DNA of 64,000 nt from Alphaproteobacteria bacterium (GTDB lineage Bacteria > Pseudomonadota > Alphaproteobacteria > Rhodospirillales > Magnetospirillaceae), in NCBI GenBank assembly GCA_021325215.1, contig JAJPHO010000071.1, forward strand, positions 62,001-126,000, read 5' to 3'. Positions 19,689 to 29,053 of the stretch are shown piece by piece. Position 1 is the stretch's first letter. Every line of letters begins with the position of its first letter. The translations under genes were made by a program, and so were the position numbers. A model generated the notes under the pieces. That model did not search any database and was not told the origin of the DNA. It saw nothing but the letters and a program-made list of their open reading frames with translations.

Positions 19689-20318
19689 TTATTTGGCTAC
19701 CGACTTGATGGCGGTCAGCACACCGGCGCCAACGCCGATCACCAGCAGCACCGGAACGTAGGGATAGGTCTGGTCGAAGGTCTGTTCCATCGGCTCGTCG
19801 GTCGGGTGGCGGATGGTGTCGTGCTGGCTGCAGAACACCCAAAGCCGCGTCGCCATGTCGAGCGTCTTCTTGTCATAGGTGAAATTGTCGGTGTGCTGGC
19901 CGACCTCGTTCTCGGCGACGTTCTGGAAGCCCAGCGTCGCCGAGCGCATCGGCAGTCCGTTGAGCGCCAGCAGCTTGGCGTGGAAGAAGGTCGCGTATTT
20001 CTGGCAGGCCACATCCTCCTGCGCATCGCAGGAGGCCATCAGGATTTCCCAGCCGTCGATATCGACCGGCCACAAGGCCAGACCAGCCTCGGCGGCGGCG
20101 CGCGCCTTGGTCCAGTCGCCCTTGTCCTTGGCCTCGAAGGCGGCGACGAACTGGTCTTTCGCCTTGGCCTCGTCGAATACGTCGGACGGCCACAAAGGCG
20201 GCGGCACCTGGGGCGGCGAAAAGTGGCTGCGGTGATGAACCTTGGCGACCTCGACCGTGTCGTTGCAGCCCGAGAGCAGCGCGACCGCCGTAACCGCTGA
20301 GATCAGTACCGATTTCAC
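19689..20318 (-). CDS. Hypothetical lipoprotein with TPR-like region
   Basis: About 209 residues; two tandem GTG codons (20321, 20318) compete, and the second has better spacing from AAGAGG. A signal peptide ends in the lipobox LLSGC, so the protein should be lipidated. The middle (FVAAFEAKDKGDWTKARAAA, EAGLALWPVDIDGWEILM) resembles a tetratricopeptide hairpin. The C-terminus has a hydrophobic helix (VPVLLVIGVGAGVLTAIKSV). No family recognised. It abuts the glycosyltransferase gene with zero spacing, suggesting a shared transcript. Confidence 0.75.
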   Translation of the reverse strand: MKSVLISAVTAVALLSGCNDTVEVAKVHHRSHFSPPQVPPPLWPSDVFDEAKAKDQFVAAFEAKDKGDWTKARAAAEAGLALWPVDIDGWEILMASCDAQEDVACQKYATFFHAKLLALNGLPMRSATLGFQNVAENEVGQHTDNFTYDKKTLDMATRLWVFCSQHDTIRHPTDEPMEQTFDQTYPYVPVLLVIGVGAGVLTAIKSVAK

Positions 20319-20358
20319 CACTTGGCCTCTTAGAAATTCGAGGCGATGCTAGACCATC

Positions 20359-20991
20359 ATGAAGTCCGACGCCATCGACGAATTCTTCTCCCGCCTGTCC
20401 GCCCTCAATCCCGAACCGAAGGGCGAACTCGAATACAAGAACCCCTTCACTTTGCTGGTCGCCGTAGTGCTGTCCGCCCAGGCCACCGACATCGGCGTCA
20501 ACAAGGCAACGCGCGGCCTGTTCGCCGTGGCGGACACGCCGGAGAAGATGCTGGCCCTGGGTGAAGCCGGGGTGCGCGACCACATCAAGACCATCGGCCT
20601 GTTCAACGCCAAGGCCAAGAACGTGATCGCCCTGTCCCAGCTGCTGATCGCCAAGCATGGCGGCGAAGTGCCGGCCGACCGCGACGCGCTGGTCGAACTG
20701 CCCGGCGTCGGGCGCAAGACCGCCAATGTCGTGCTGAACATCGCCTTCGGCCAGCCGACCATCGCGGTGGACACTCATCTGTTCCGCGTTTCCAACCGCA
20801 CCGGCATGGCGCCGGGCAAGACGCCGGAAGAGGTCGAGCGCAAGCTGGAAAAGAAGATTCCCGCCAAATGGAAGCTGCACGCGCACCATTGGCTGATCCT
20901 GCATGGCCGCTATATCTGCAAGGCCCGCAAGCCGGACTGCGCCTTATGCCCGGTAATGGATCTATGCGGATTTAAGGCGAAGGTCTTCTAA
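20359..20991 (+). CDS. nth: Endonuclease III
   Basis: 210 residues. Helix-hairpin-helix LPGVGRKTANVVLNIAFG with the catalytic Lys (GRK) followed by the catalytic Asp in VDTHLFRVSNR. C-terminal 4Fe-4S cluster with C-x6-C-x2-C-x5-C spacing (CKARKPDCALCPVMDLC). DNA glycosylase/AP lyase for oxidised pyrimidines in base excision repair. Divergent from the lipoprotein gene; its stop overlaps the next convergent gene by 4 bp. Confidence 0.97.
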   Translation: MKSDAIDEFFSRLSALNPEPKGELEYKNPFTLLVAVVLSAQATDIGVNKATRGLFAVADTPEKMLALGEAGVRDHIKTIGLFNAKAKNVIALSQLLIAKHGGEVPADRDALVELPGVGRKTANVVLNIAFGQPTIAVDTHLFRVSNRTGMAPGKTPEEVERKLEKKIPAKWKLHAHHWLILHGRYICKARKPDCALCPVMDLCGFKAKVF

Positions 20992-21461
20992 CCCCGCTTC
21001 CCATCCAGAATCGCCGCCATGCATCCGTTGGCGTTGCCGGCCCCGCGCGAGCGCAGCTCGGCATGGGCGACACGCGGCTGGCCCTGGTCGGGATAGACGA
21101 ACAGGTCCAGCACGCAGGCCGAGGACGGGCCGTAATATTGCCAGATCTCGGCATCGCCATCATGGCGCTGGAAACTGGGCGCCCCCAGCAGGCTGGTCAC
21201 GTCCGAGCCGGTCAGTCCCTTGAAGCGGCCGGGATCATTGATCAGATCGGCGGTGGCCGGCAAAGGCGCGCCGGTCGAGCTGGGCCCATTCCCAGCCGCA
21301 CCGCCGCCGGAGGACATGCCGGGCCGCGTCACGGCCGGGGCCGGACCGGTAGTCGGATGGGGTGACGGCCCCTGCTGCGACTGGCAGGCAGCCACCAGGA
21401 GCGGCAGGGCAAGACATGCCCAGGATTTAGGCGAGACTTTCGACCTGAACCACGTAGCCAT
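20988..21461 (-). CDS. Hypothetical lipoprotein, alphaproteobacterial family
   Basis: 157 residues with N-terminal signal and lipobox (CLALPLLVAACQSQ). After a Pro/Gly/Ser linker, the conserved part reads DLINDPGRFKGLTGSDVTSL, LGAPSFQRHDGDAEIWQYYG and CVLDLFVYPDQG, a compact fold reminiscent of BamE/SmpA-type domains (a leap from pattern, not proven). Overlaps the upstream J-domain gene by 35 bp on the same strand and the end of nth by 4 bp. Role unknown. Confidence 0.75.
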   Translation of the reverse strand: MATWFRSKVSPKSWACLALPLLVAACQSQQGPSPHPTTGPAPAVTRPGMSSGGGAAGNGPSSTGAPLPATADLINDPGRFKGLTGSDVTSLLGAPSFQRHDGDAEIWQYYGPSSACVLDLFVYPDQGQPRVAHAELRSRGAGNANGCMAAILDGKRG

Positions 21462-22014
21462 AATGCTTCAGCCCCTCCACCAGGCGCACCAGCTGTACCC
21501 GCAACTCGGTCACGGTGACGAGCTTAGCCTCGAGTGCCGTTTTTCGCTCGGACAGAATTGTCCGCAGCAGGGTTTCGCCCTCCGGTTCGCGCAGGCGCTC
21601 CAGCACCTCGGCGATCCGGCCCGCCAAATTCCGCAGATTCGCCATCTCGGCATCGACGGCGGAGATCTGCACCGTCAACGACCGCCGCGCCTCGGCGACG
21701 ATGTCGGTGAAGGCCGGCGCCCCGGCCTGGGCGATCGTGGTGACCAGCAGGTCGCCGAGCAATTGGCGGAACCGCGCTTCGTCCGCCTCGCGCGCAGCCT
21801 TGTCGGCCGGCGCTTCGCCGGTCGCGTCGTAATGGGCCCGCAAGAGCGGGTCCGACAGGACGTCATAGGCGTCCTTGACGCGACGGAACGCCTCGCCGTC
21901 GCTGCCATGGTCGGGATGCGAGGCTTTCGCCCGCTGCCGGTACGCGGCCTTGATGGCGGCGGCATCGGCGTCGCGGGAAACGCCGAGGATAGCGTAGAGA
22001 TCGGGGGAGGCCAT
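21427..22014 (-). CDS. J-domain protein
   Basis: 195 residues. N-terminal J-domain: SPDLYAILGVSRDADAAAIK, YRQRAKASHPDHGSDGEAF with the HPD tripeptide and YDVLSDPLLRAHYDATG. The rest is a predicted helical/coiled region without zinc fingers or Gly/Phe linker, so it is a specialised (class III) co-chaperone for a DnaK-type Hsp70. Its client is unknown. Partner chaperone dnaK lies 5 kb upstream on the opposite strand. Confidence 0.85.
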   Translation of the reverse strand: MASPDLYAILGVSRDADAAAIKAAYRQRAKASHPDHGSDGEAFRRVKDAYDVLSDPLLRAHYDATGEAPADKAAREADEARFRQLLGDLLVTTIAQAGAPAFTDIVAEARRSLTVQISAVDAEMANLRNLAGRIAEVLERLREPEGETLLRTILSERKTALEAKLVTVTELRVQLVRLVEGLKHYGYVVQVESLA

Positions 22015-22177
22015 GCGCTTCAGTACCTGAAAGAGCGGCTGATCCTAGCCGATCCGCCCCGGCGGGTCGACCGCCGAAAAACCGGCTTCCGATTCTCTCC
22101 TGGGTTGTTCGCCTGGCCAGGAGTATGCTGGCCGTTCAAGGGTATATGCTCCGTCATGATCCGGGGATCTCGCCTTC

Positions 22178-25100
22178 GTGAAACAGATCTACCCGTTACA
22201 CCCCCAGAAGGACAAATCCCGACCGATCTTCCTGCCGCTGATGGGCGGCCTGGTGCTGCTCAACCTGTTCGTCATCGGGCTGCTGGGCCTGTGGCAATAT
22301 CAAAGCTGGCGCCAATATCGCGCGCGCGCCTTCACGGCCACCGAGAATCTGGCCACCACCCTGCAGCACGATATCCTCGACAATATCGGCATGGTCGACA
22401 TCACCCTGCTGGCCCTGGCGCGCGAAAAACTGCGCCAGGAGCATGAGGGCTTCATCGACCTCGCCCCCTATGACCGCTATTTCAAGCATATCCAGGCCCG
22501 CATGCCCGAGCTCTATGCGGTGCGCATCACCGACGCCGAGGGGGTCATCATCGCCGCCTCGGACGCCGATACCGGCGGGACGCAGCAGCAGACCGGCCGC
22601 AATCTGTCGGACCGCGACTATTTCAGGGAAGCGCGGGACAATCCGGACAGCGGCCTGATCATCTCGAAGCCGTTGATCGGCGCCACCAGCCACAAATGGA
22701 CGATGATCTTCGCCCGGCGGCTGGAGCGCAGCGACGGAAGCTTCGACGGCATCGTCTATGGCGCGATGATCCTCGAGCGCTACGTCAATCTGTTCTCCGG
22801 CGTCGATCTCGGCAGCCAGGGCGTGGTCGCGCTGCGCGACGGCAATCTGACCCTGATCGTGCGCCAGCCCTCGCTGGTCCAGCCGGATTCATCGCCCGAG
22901 CAGCTGAAGCCGCCGGCCGCCCTGAAACAGCTGGTCGAGAGCGGCCGGAAATCCGGCTATTACGAGAACGAGTCGCTGGTCGACGGCGTCAAGCGCCTGC
23001 TGTTCTTCCAGAAGATCGGCGATTTCCCCCTCTATGTCGCGGTCGGTGTCGGCAAGGATGAAGCGATGGCCGGCTGGCGACGCGATCTCTACCGCACTCT
23101 CCTGGTCGCCCTCGCCTTCGCCGCCGCTTCGGCCACCGTCACCCGGATGTTCTGGCGCGGCTGGTGCCGCCAGGCCGAGATCAGCGAGCGCGCGCTGGAG
23201 GCCAATTCCCAGCTGCAGGCTTCGCTGATCAATTTGCGGGAACGCGACGAGGATCTGCGGGCGACCCAGGAAGTGGCCCGCCTCGGCGTCTTTTCGCGCG
23301 ACTATGACGGCGGCCGCTTTTCGGGGTCGGACGAGCTGCGGGTGATCTTCGGCCTGACGCCGGACGAGCCCTTGTCGGTCGACCGCTGGCTGTCGCTCAT
23401 CCATCCCGACGATGCGGAGCGTATCCGCAAGCTGGCGATCCGCGATCCCGAGCTCACCCAGTTCACCGACCAGTACCGCATCATCCGGCCGAACGACGGC
23501 CGCATCGTCTGGCTGCAGGTGGTCGGCAAGGTGGAACGCGCCGCCGACGGCACGCCCATGCGGGTACGCGGCGCCGTGCAGGACATCACCCAGCGCTGCC
23601 TGGCCGAACAGCATATCCAAAGCCTCAACGAAGAGCTGGAGAACCGCGTACAGCAGCGCACCGCCCAGCTGGAAGCGCTGAACCAGGACCTGATCCGCGC
23701 CCGCGACGAGGCCAATGCCGCCGCCCGCGCCAAATCCGATTTCCTGGCCAATATGAGCCACGAGATCCGCACGCCGATGAACGCCGTGATCGGCTTCACC
23801 CACTTGGTGCTGTCGACCGACATGACCGCCCGCCAGCGCGATTATGTCGACAAGATCATGACCGCGGCCCGCTCGCTGCTGAGACTGATCAATGACGTGC
23901 TCGATTTTTCCAAGATCGACGCCGGCAAGCTCAGCCTGGAGGAGGTGCCGTTCGCGCTGGAAACCGTGCTGACCGAGGTCACCGACATCCTGGCCGTCCA
24001 GGTGGCCGAAAAAGGCCTCGAGATGCGCATCGATCTCGCCCCGGACGTCCCCCCCGCCTTGACCGGCGATCCGGCCCGGCTGCATCAGGTGCTGCTGAAC
24101 CTGATGTCCAACGCCGTCAAATTCACCGAGCGCGGCTATGTCCGTCTCGTGCTGCGGGTGGTCTCGCACGAAGACGACCGCATCATGCTGCAATTCGACG
24201 TCGAGGATACCGGGATCGGCCTGTCCGAGGACCAGCAGCAGCGGCTGTTCACTCCGTTCGACCAGGCCGACAGCTCGATCACCCGCCGCTATGGCGGCAC
24301 CGGGCTGGGCCTGGCCATTGCCCGCCGCCTGGTGGCGCTGATGGGCGGCGAGATCAGCGTCGAAAGCGAACTCGGCAAGGGCGCCCGTTTCTGGTTCACC
24401 GGCGTCTTCAGCGCCGCCGACATGCCCGCCGCCGAACCCCGCCCGGACGGCACCGTGCAAAAGCCGCAGCAGCTGGCCGGCGCACGCGTGCTGGTGGTCG
24501 AGGACAATGAGATCAACCGCATGGTGACCAAGGACATGCTGGAGCAGGCCGGCATCACCGCCCATTTCGCCGAGAACGGCGTCGACGGGGTGCGCGCCGT
24601 GCTGGAGAACGGTCCCTATGACGCGGTGCTGATGGATGTGCAGATGCCGCGCATGGATGGCTACACCGCCACCCGCCTGATCCGCACCAATCCGGGTTTC
24701 GCCGACATGCCGATCATCGCCCTGACCGCCAACGCCTTGCAAGGTGACCGCGACGCGGCGCTGACCGCCGGCATGAACGACTACATCACCAAGCCGGTCG
24801 ATCCCGACGAGGCCCTGCTGACCCTGGCCCGCTGGGTCCGCCCGGCCGCGTCGGCGGCCGGCGAACCGGTGGCCGGTGCGCTCGACCGCACCGCCGGCCT
24901 CCGCCGCTCGGGCGGAAACCAGGCGCTCTACGATAAGATCGTCGCCCGCTTCGCCGAGGACGCCCGCCAATTCACCGCGACATTCCGCACGGTCCATGCC
25001 CGCGGCGACCTGGTCCATGCCACGCGCCTGGCCCACAGCCTCAAGAGCAGCGCCGGCACCATCGGCGCCGACGAGGTGCAGCGCGCCGCCGCCCGCCTCG

Positions 25101-25225
25101 AGGAATTCTGCCGCGGCCCCGAGGCGGCCGGCTCTCCCCAGGTGCCGATCGAGGCGCTGGATCGCGCGATCGCACGCCTGCTGGCCGAACTTGCCCCTGT
25201 TCTCGACGCTCCGCTTGACCGATAA
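22178..25225 (+). CDS. Hybrid sensor histidine kinase (dCache-PAS-HisKA-HATPase-REC-HPt)
   Basis: 1015 residues, GTG start. TM1 near residues 24-42, a dCache_1-like periplasmic sensor (ITDAEGVIIAASDADTGGTQ; LSDRDYFREARDNPDSGLII), TM2 near 308-325, PAS (about 365-470), coiled coil, HisKA with phosphoacceptor H528 (FLANMSHEIRTPMNAVIGF), HATPase_c (EDTGIGLS; YGGTGLGLAIARRLV), receiver with D820 (AVLMDVQMPRMDGY) and a C-terminal HPt with H953 (LAHSLKSSAGTIG). It contains a whole internal phosphorelay at the membrane. The next two genes are another hybrid kinase and a REC-GGDEF protein, so output to cyclic-di-GMP is the likely route. Confidence 0.93.
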   Translation: MKQIYPLHPQKDKSRPIFLPLMGGLVLLNLFVIGLLGLWQYQSWRQYRARAFTATENLATTLQHDILDNIGMVDITLLALAREKLRQEHEGFIDLAPYDRYFKHIQARMPELYAVRITDAEGVIIAASDADTGGTQQQTGRNLSDRDYFREARDNPDSGLIISKPLIGATSHKWTMIFARRLERSDGSFDGIVYGAMILERYVNLFSGVDLGSQGVVALRDGNLTLIVRQPSLVQPDSSPEQLKPPAALKQLVESGRKSGYYENESLVDGVKRLLFFQKIGDFPLYVAVGVGKDEAMAGWRRDLYRTLLVALAFAAASATVTRMFWRGWCRQAEISERALEANSQLQASLINLRERDEDLRATQEVARLGVFSRDYDGGRFSGSDELRVIFGLTPDEPLSVDRWLSLIHPDDAERIRKLAIRDPELTQFTDQYRIIRPNDGRIVWLQVVGKVERAADGTPMRVRGAVQDITQRCLAEQHIQSLNEELENRVQQRTAQLEALNQDLIRARDEANAAARAKSDFLANMSHEIRTPMNAVIGFTHLVLSTDMTARQRDYVDKIMTAARSLLRLINDVLDFSKIDAGKLSLEEVPFALETVLTEVTDILAVQVAEKGLEMRIDLAPDVPPALTGDPARLHQVLLNLMSNAVKFTERGYVRLVLRVVSHEDDRIMLQFDVEDTGIGLSEDQQQRLFTPFDQADSSITRRYGGTGLGLAIARRLVALMGGEISVESELGKGARFWFTGVFSAADMPAAEPRPDGTVQKPQQLAGARVLVVEDNEINRMVTKDMLEQAGITAHFAENGVDGVRAVLENGPYDAVLMDVQMPRMDGYTATRLIRTNPGFADMPIIALTANALQGDRDAALTAGMNDYITKPVDPDEALLTLARWVRPAASAAGEPVAGALDRTAGLRRSGGNQALYDKIVARFAEDARQFTATFRTVHARGDLVHATRLAHSLKSSAGTIGADEVQRAAARLEEFCRGPEAAGSPQVPIEALDRAIARLLAELAPVLDAPLDR

Positions 25226-25255
25226 GAGAGGGGCAGTGCCGATTCGGAGAATGGG

Positions 25256-28200
25256 ATGAAGGCCGGGATGCTCGCGCAGCGCCGCACCGCCGAGACGGTT
25301 GGAACGCGACGGTCGTTGCGCACGGCAGTGGTCGCCATGGTGGTCGCGCTCGAGGCCATCATCGCCGTGCTGGGCCTGCGCGACGCGCGGAGCGAATGGC
25401 GGCGTTATCGCCACGCCCAGTCGCTGTTCGCCGTCAATGCGGTGATCGACGATCTGATGCAGGGCGCCGAGAATCTGGCCTTCGAGCGCGGACGCACCAA
25501 CGTGCTGCTGCGCGGCTCGGTTCCCTATGACGACGAGCAAAAGCAGAACCTCTCCGAACGCCGCGCCGCCGTCGACAAGATGCTGACCCAGGCGGTCGAG
25601 GCCTTCGACGGAGACCCCGATGAAAAGGTCCGCGACGGCCTCGGGACGCTGCATAAGCTGCGCGGTGAGGTCGACACCGCCCTCGCCCAACCGGTGCCCC
25701 AGCGCGATCCGACCCTGCGCGCACGCTGGGTGGCGGCCGAGACCCAGCTCTTGCGCGACATTCATGAAATGATGGTGCGCACCAGCGTGGACCGGCGCGA
25801 CCTGCCCTCGCAATTCCTGATCTATACGCGCATCAAATCCTTCGCCCTGGAACTGCGCTCGCATCTCGGGCTGGAATCCTCGACCCTGTCGGCGGCGCTG
25901 GGCGACCGCGGGCCCCTGCCCACCCAGGCGCGCCTCGACATCATGGAGCTGCGCGGCCATTCCGGGATGGAATGGGACGAGCTGGAGATGGAGGTGCAGA
26001 TCAGCGGCAGTCCGGCGCTGCACCAGGCTCTGGACGGCGTGCGCCACGCCTTCTTCGAGATCTACCGGCCGATGGAAGACCGGATCATGACCATCGCCAC
26101 CCTCGACGAGATCGATCCGCATCAGATGCTGAAAACCGGCGAACCGGCGCTGAAGTCGCTCGGTACGCTGATGGCGGAAACCAGCCGCCAGACCGCCGAT
26201 TACTGCATCGCCCTGGAGAACGCCGCCAAACGCTCGCTGTTTCTGCATCTGCTGGTCTCGACCGGCATGATGCTGCTCGGTCTGGCCGTGGTGATCCTGA
26301 TCAGCCGGCGCTTGCTGGCGCCGCTGCGCAATCTGCAGCACAGCCTCTCCGCCCTGGCCGCCGGCGATCTCGGCCCGATGCTGCCCTCGCCGCGCCACCG
26401 CGACGAGCTGGGCGCCATGCAATCGGCCCTGGGCGATCTGCGCACTTTGATGCTGGAACGCCGCCAGGCCGAACGCCTGCTGGAGGAAAGCAACGAGCTG
26501 AACCGCGCCGTGATCGAGGGCTCGGCGGTGGCGATCGCCGTGTTCGAAGCCGAAGGCCATTGCGTACTGCTCAACGACGCCTATGTCGCCCTGACCGGCG
26601 GCACGGTGGATGCGCTGGTTGCGCAGAATTTCCGCGCCATTCCCGCTTGGCGGCAGACCGGCATCCTGGCGGCGGCGCTGGAGACCCTGCGCACCGGCGA
26701 GCCGTCGCACCGGGTCAGCCGGGTGACCACCTCGTTCGCCCGCGATCTGTGGATCGATGTGGGTTTCGCCCGCATCACCCGGGCCGGACGCCCCAATCTG
26801 CTGTTCATGGGACATGACATCAGCGAGCAGAAGCTGACCGAGATGCGCCTCGCCGCCGCCAAGAAGGAAGCCGAGCGGGCCAGCCAGGCCAAGAGCGACT
26901 TCCTGGCCAATATGAGCCACGAGATCCGCACGCCGATGAACGCCATCATCGGCTTCACCCAGCTGGTGCTGGAAAGTGCCTTGACCCCCAAGCAGCACGA
27001 ATATCTGGCCAAGACCAAATCGGCGGCGGCCTCGCTGCTCAATCTGATCAACGACATCCTCGATTATTCCAAGATCGAGGCCGGCAAGATCGAGATGGAG
27101 GAGATCCCGTTCGACTGGGAGGAGGTCCTGCTGTCGGTGGCCGGCCTGTTCACCTCGGACGTCGGCAGCAAGGACATCGACCTGCTGTTCGACATGCCGA
27201 CCACCCTGCCCCGCCTGATCGTCGGCGATTCGCTGCGCCTGACCCAGGTGCTGAACAATCTGGTCAGCAACGCCGTCAAATTCACCGAGCGCGGCGCCAT
27301 CACCGTGCGGGTCGGCGAGGTCAGCCGCGACCCCACCCACATCTTCCTGCGCTTCGCCGTCGAGGATACCGGCATCGGCATGACGGCCGAGCAGGTGGAC
27401 GGCCTGTTCCAGCCCTTCACCCAGGCCGACGGTTCGATCACCCGGCGCTATGGCGGCACCGGGCTGGGCCTGACCATCTGCCGGCGGCTGGTCGATCTGA
27501 TGCAGGGCGAGATGGGCGTGACCAGCCAGGCCGGGCGCGGCAGCTGTTTCACCTTCACCGTGCGTTTCGGCCTGTCCGCCGAGCTCGACGAGCATGCGCC
27601 ATCGAGCTACGCCGGCACCAATGCCCTGCTGGTCGACGGGTCGCCGGAGGAAAGCGCGATCGTCGCCGCCTGGCTGCGCGACTGGGGCCTGTCGGTCGAG
27701 AGTCTCGATGCCAGCGCCGCGGTCATGGGCCGCCTGCGCCAGGCGCGCCAGGAGGAGCGGTCGATCGGTTTGCTGCTGCTGGAGCGGCGGCGCGTCAATC
27801 CCGATCTGCTGCACCAGATCGACGAGGAAGTGCAGGCCGGGCGGCTGGACCGTCCGGCCGTGATGCTGCTGGGCAGCACCGCCGACGATCACCTGATGCT
27901 GGAAGAGGATAGCGGCATGAGGCTGGGCGCGGCGCTGGGCAAGCCGCTGACCGCCGGCAAGGTCTGGCGGGCGCTGGAACAGCTGCATGCCGGCCAGGCG
28001 CCCGAACCCCTGCCCCAACCCTTCGAACAGACCCCCTACGAGATCGCCGAACCGATCCGCGGCGCCCGCATCCTGGTGGTCGAGGACAACAAGATGAACC
28101 AGGAAGTGGCGCGCGACTTCCTGGAACGCGCCGGAATGGCGGTGACCATCGCCAATAATGGGCGCGAAGGGGTCGAATGGGTGCAGCGCATGCGCTTCGA

Positions 28201-29053
28201 CCTGGTGCTGATGGATCTGCAGATGCCCGAGATGGACGGGTTCGAGGCGGCGCGGCGCATCCGCGCTTTGCCCGAGGAGGACCGCCCCCCGGTGGTGGCG
28301 ATGACCGCCGCGGCCCTGCTGGAGGACCGCCAAGCCACCGCCGAAGCCGGGATGAGCGACCATGTCTCCAAGCCGATCGTGCCGGCCGATCTGCTGACCA
28401 CGCTGCTGAAATGGATCGAGCCGGGCCCGCGCTCCGAGCAGCCCGCGGCGCCCGTCATCGAGACAGCCGCCAGCTTCCCCAAGATCCCGGGCATCGACGA
28501 GGCCGAGGCGTTCTGGCGGCTGGGCGGCAATCTCGCGCTCTATAACAGCCTGCTGGGCCGTCTGGAGATCAATTACCGCGATCTCGCCGACGAGGTCGCG
28601 GCCGATCTCGCCGAGGGCCGCGAGGACCAGGCCCTGTCCAAGCTGCATGGCTTCAAGGGCACCGCCGCCAGCATCTCGGCCAAGCAATCGGCCCGGCTGG
28701 CGGCGCGCATCGAAAGCCTGCTGAAGAAACCCGACCATGGCGATCCCAAGGCCCTGCTGGAAACTCTGGGCAGCACCAATGAACGGCTGTTCGCCGCCAT
28801 CCGCGCCTATCTCGCCACGACGCCTGCGGAAAGCGAACCTGCCGCCGAAAGCCTCGACCAGGACGCCATCAGCCAGCTGGGGCGCGAGCTGCGCGAACAG
28901 AGCGTGCAGGCGATCGACCGGTTCGAATCGATGAAACCGGCTTTCAGCCGTCATTTCGGCGTCTTGCCAACCATCACCTTGGCCGGCATGATCGAGGACC
29001 TCCGCTTCGCCGAAGCGCTTCAACTGCTTGAACAAATCAGAGACCAGGCATGA
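25256..29053 (+). CDS. Hybrid sensor histidine kinase with HAMP, PAS, degenerate and true receivers, HPt
   Basis: 1265 residues. TM1 (about 24-42), an all-helical periplasmic region starting ENLAFERGRTNVLLRG that recalls NIT-type sensors, TM2 (about 325-348), HAMP (RRLLAPLRNLQHSLSALAAG), PAS (about 415-520), HisKA with H555, HATPase_c (EDTGIGMT; YGGTGLGLTICRRLV), a receiver-like domain (about 784-920) that lacks the phosphoacceptor Asp (LLLLERRRVNPD), a canonical receiver with D987 (LVLMDLQMPEMDGF) and HPt with H1131 (LHGFKGTAAS). Its stop overlaps the REC-GGDEF start (ATGA). The HisKA core is close to that of the preceding kinase, suggesting duplication. Confidence 0.92.
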   Translation: MKAGMLAQRRTAETVGTRRSLRTAVVAMVVALEAIIAVLGLRDARSEWRRYRHAQSLFAVNAVIDDLMQGAENLAFERGRTNVLLRGSVPYDDEQKQNLSERRAAVDKMLTQAVEAFDGDPDEKVRDGLGTLHKLRGEVDTALAQPVPQRDPTLRARWVAAETQLLRDIHEMMVRTSVDRRDLPSQFLIYTRIKSFALELRSHLGLESSTLSAALGDRGPLPTQARLDIMELRGHSGMEWDELEMEVQISGSPALHQALDGVRHAFFEIYRPMEDRIMTIATLDEIDPHQMLKTGEPALKSLGTLMAETSRQTADYCIALENAAKRSLFLHLLVSTGMMLLGLAVVILISRRLLAPLRNLQHSLSALAAGDLGPMLPSPRHRDELGAMQSALGDLRTLMLERRQAERLLEESNELNRAVIEGSAVAIAVFEAEGHCVLLNDAYVALTGGTVDALVAQNFRAIPAWRQTGILAAALETLRTGEPSHRVSRVTTSFARDLWIDVGFARITRAGRPNLLFMGHDISEQKLTEMRLAAAKKEAERASQAKSDFLANMSHEIRTPMNAIIGFTQLVLESALTPKQHEYLAKTKSAAASLLNLINDILDYSKIEAGKIEMEEIPFDWEEVLLSVAGLFTSDVGSKDIDLLFDMPTTLPRLIVGDSLRLTQVLNNLVSNAVKFTERGAITVRVGEVSRDPTHIFLRFAVEDTGIGMTAEQVDGLFQPFTQADGSITRRYGGTGLGLTICRRLVDLMQGEMGVTSQAGRGSCFTFTVRFGLSAELDEHAPSSYAGTNALLVDGSPEESAIVAAWLRDWGLSVESLDASAAVMGRLRQARQEERSIGLLLLERRRVNPDLLHQIDEEVQAGRLDRPAVMLLGSTADDHLMLEEDSGMRLGAALGKPLTAGKVWRALEQLHAGQAPEPLPQPFEQTPYEIAEPIRGARILVVEDNKMNQEVARDFLERAGMAVTIANNGREGVEWVQRMRFDLVLMDLQMPEMDGFEAARRIRALPEEDRPPVVAMTAAALLEDRQATAEAGMSDHVSKPIVPADLLTTLLKWIEPGPRSEQPAAPVIETAASFPKIPGIDEAEAFWRLGGNLALYNSLLGRLEINYRDLADEVAADLAEGREDQALSKLHGFKGTAASISAKQSARLAARIESLLKKPDHGDPKALLETLGSTNERLFAAIRAYLATTPAESEPAAESLDQDAISQLGRELREQSVQAIDRFESMKPAFSRHFGVLPTITLAGMIEDLRFAEALQLLEQIRDQA

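Noticed and set aside
23740-26945. Near-identical DNA at the HisKA regions of the two hybrid kinases as a mobile repeat
   Set aside because: The similarity follows conserved protein sequence around the phosphoacceptor His and fades outside it; paralogy explains it.
22889-29035. A 2048-codon open frame antisense to both hybrid kinases
   Set aside because: It mirrors the GC-rich codon pattern of the real genes, has Arg/Gln/Gly/His-rich low-complexity composition and no domains. Similar long antisense frames lie under dnaK-dnaJ (14497-17433) and the MCP/CheA genes (48683-51520).
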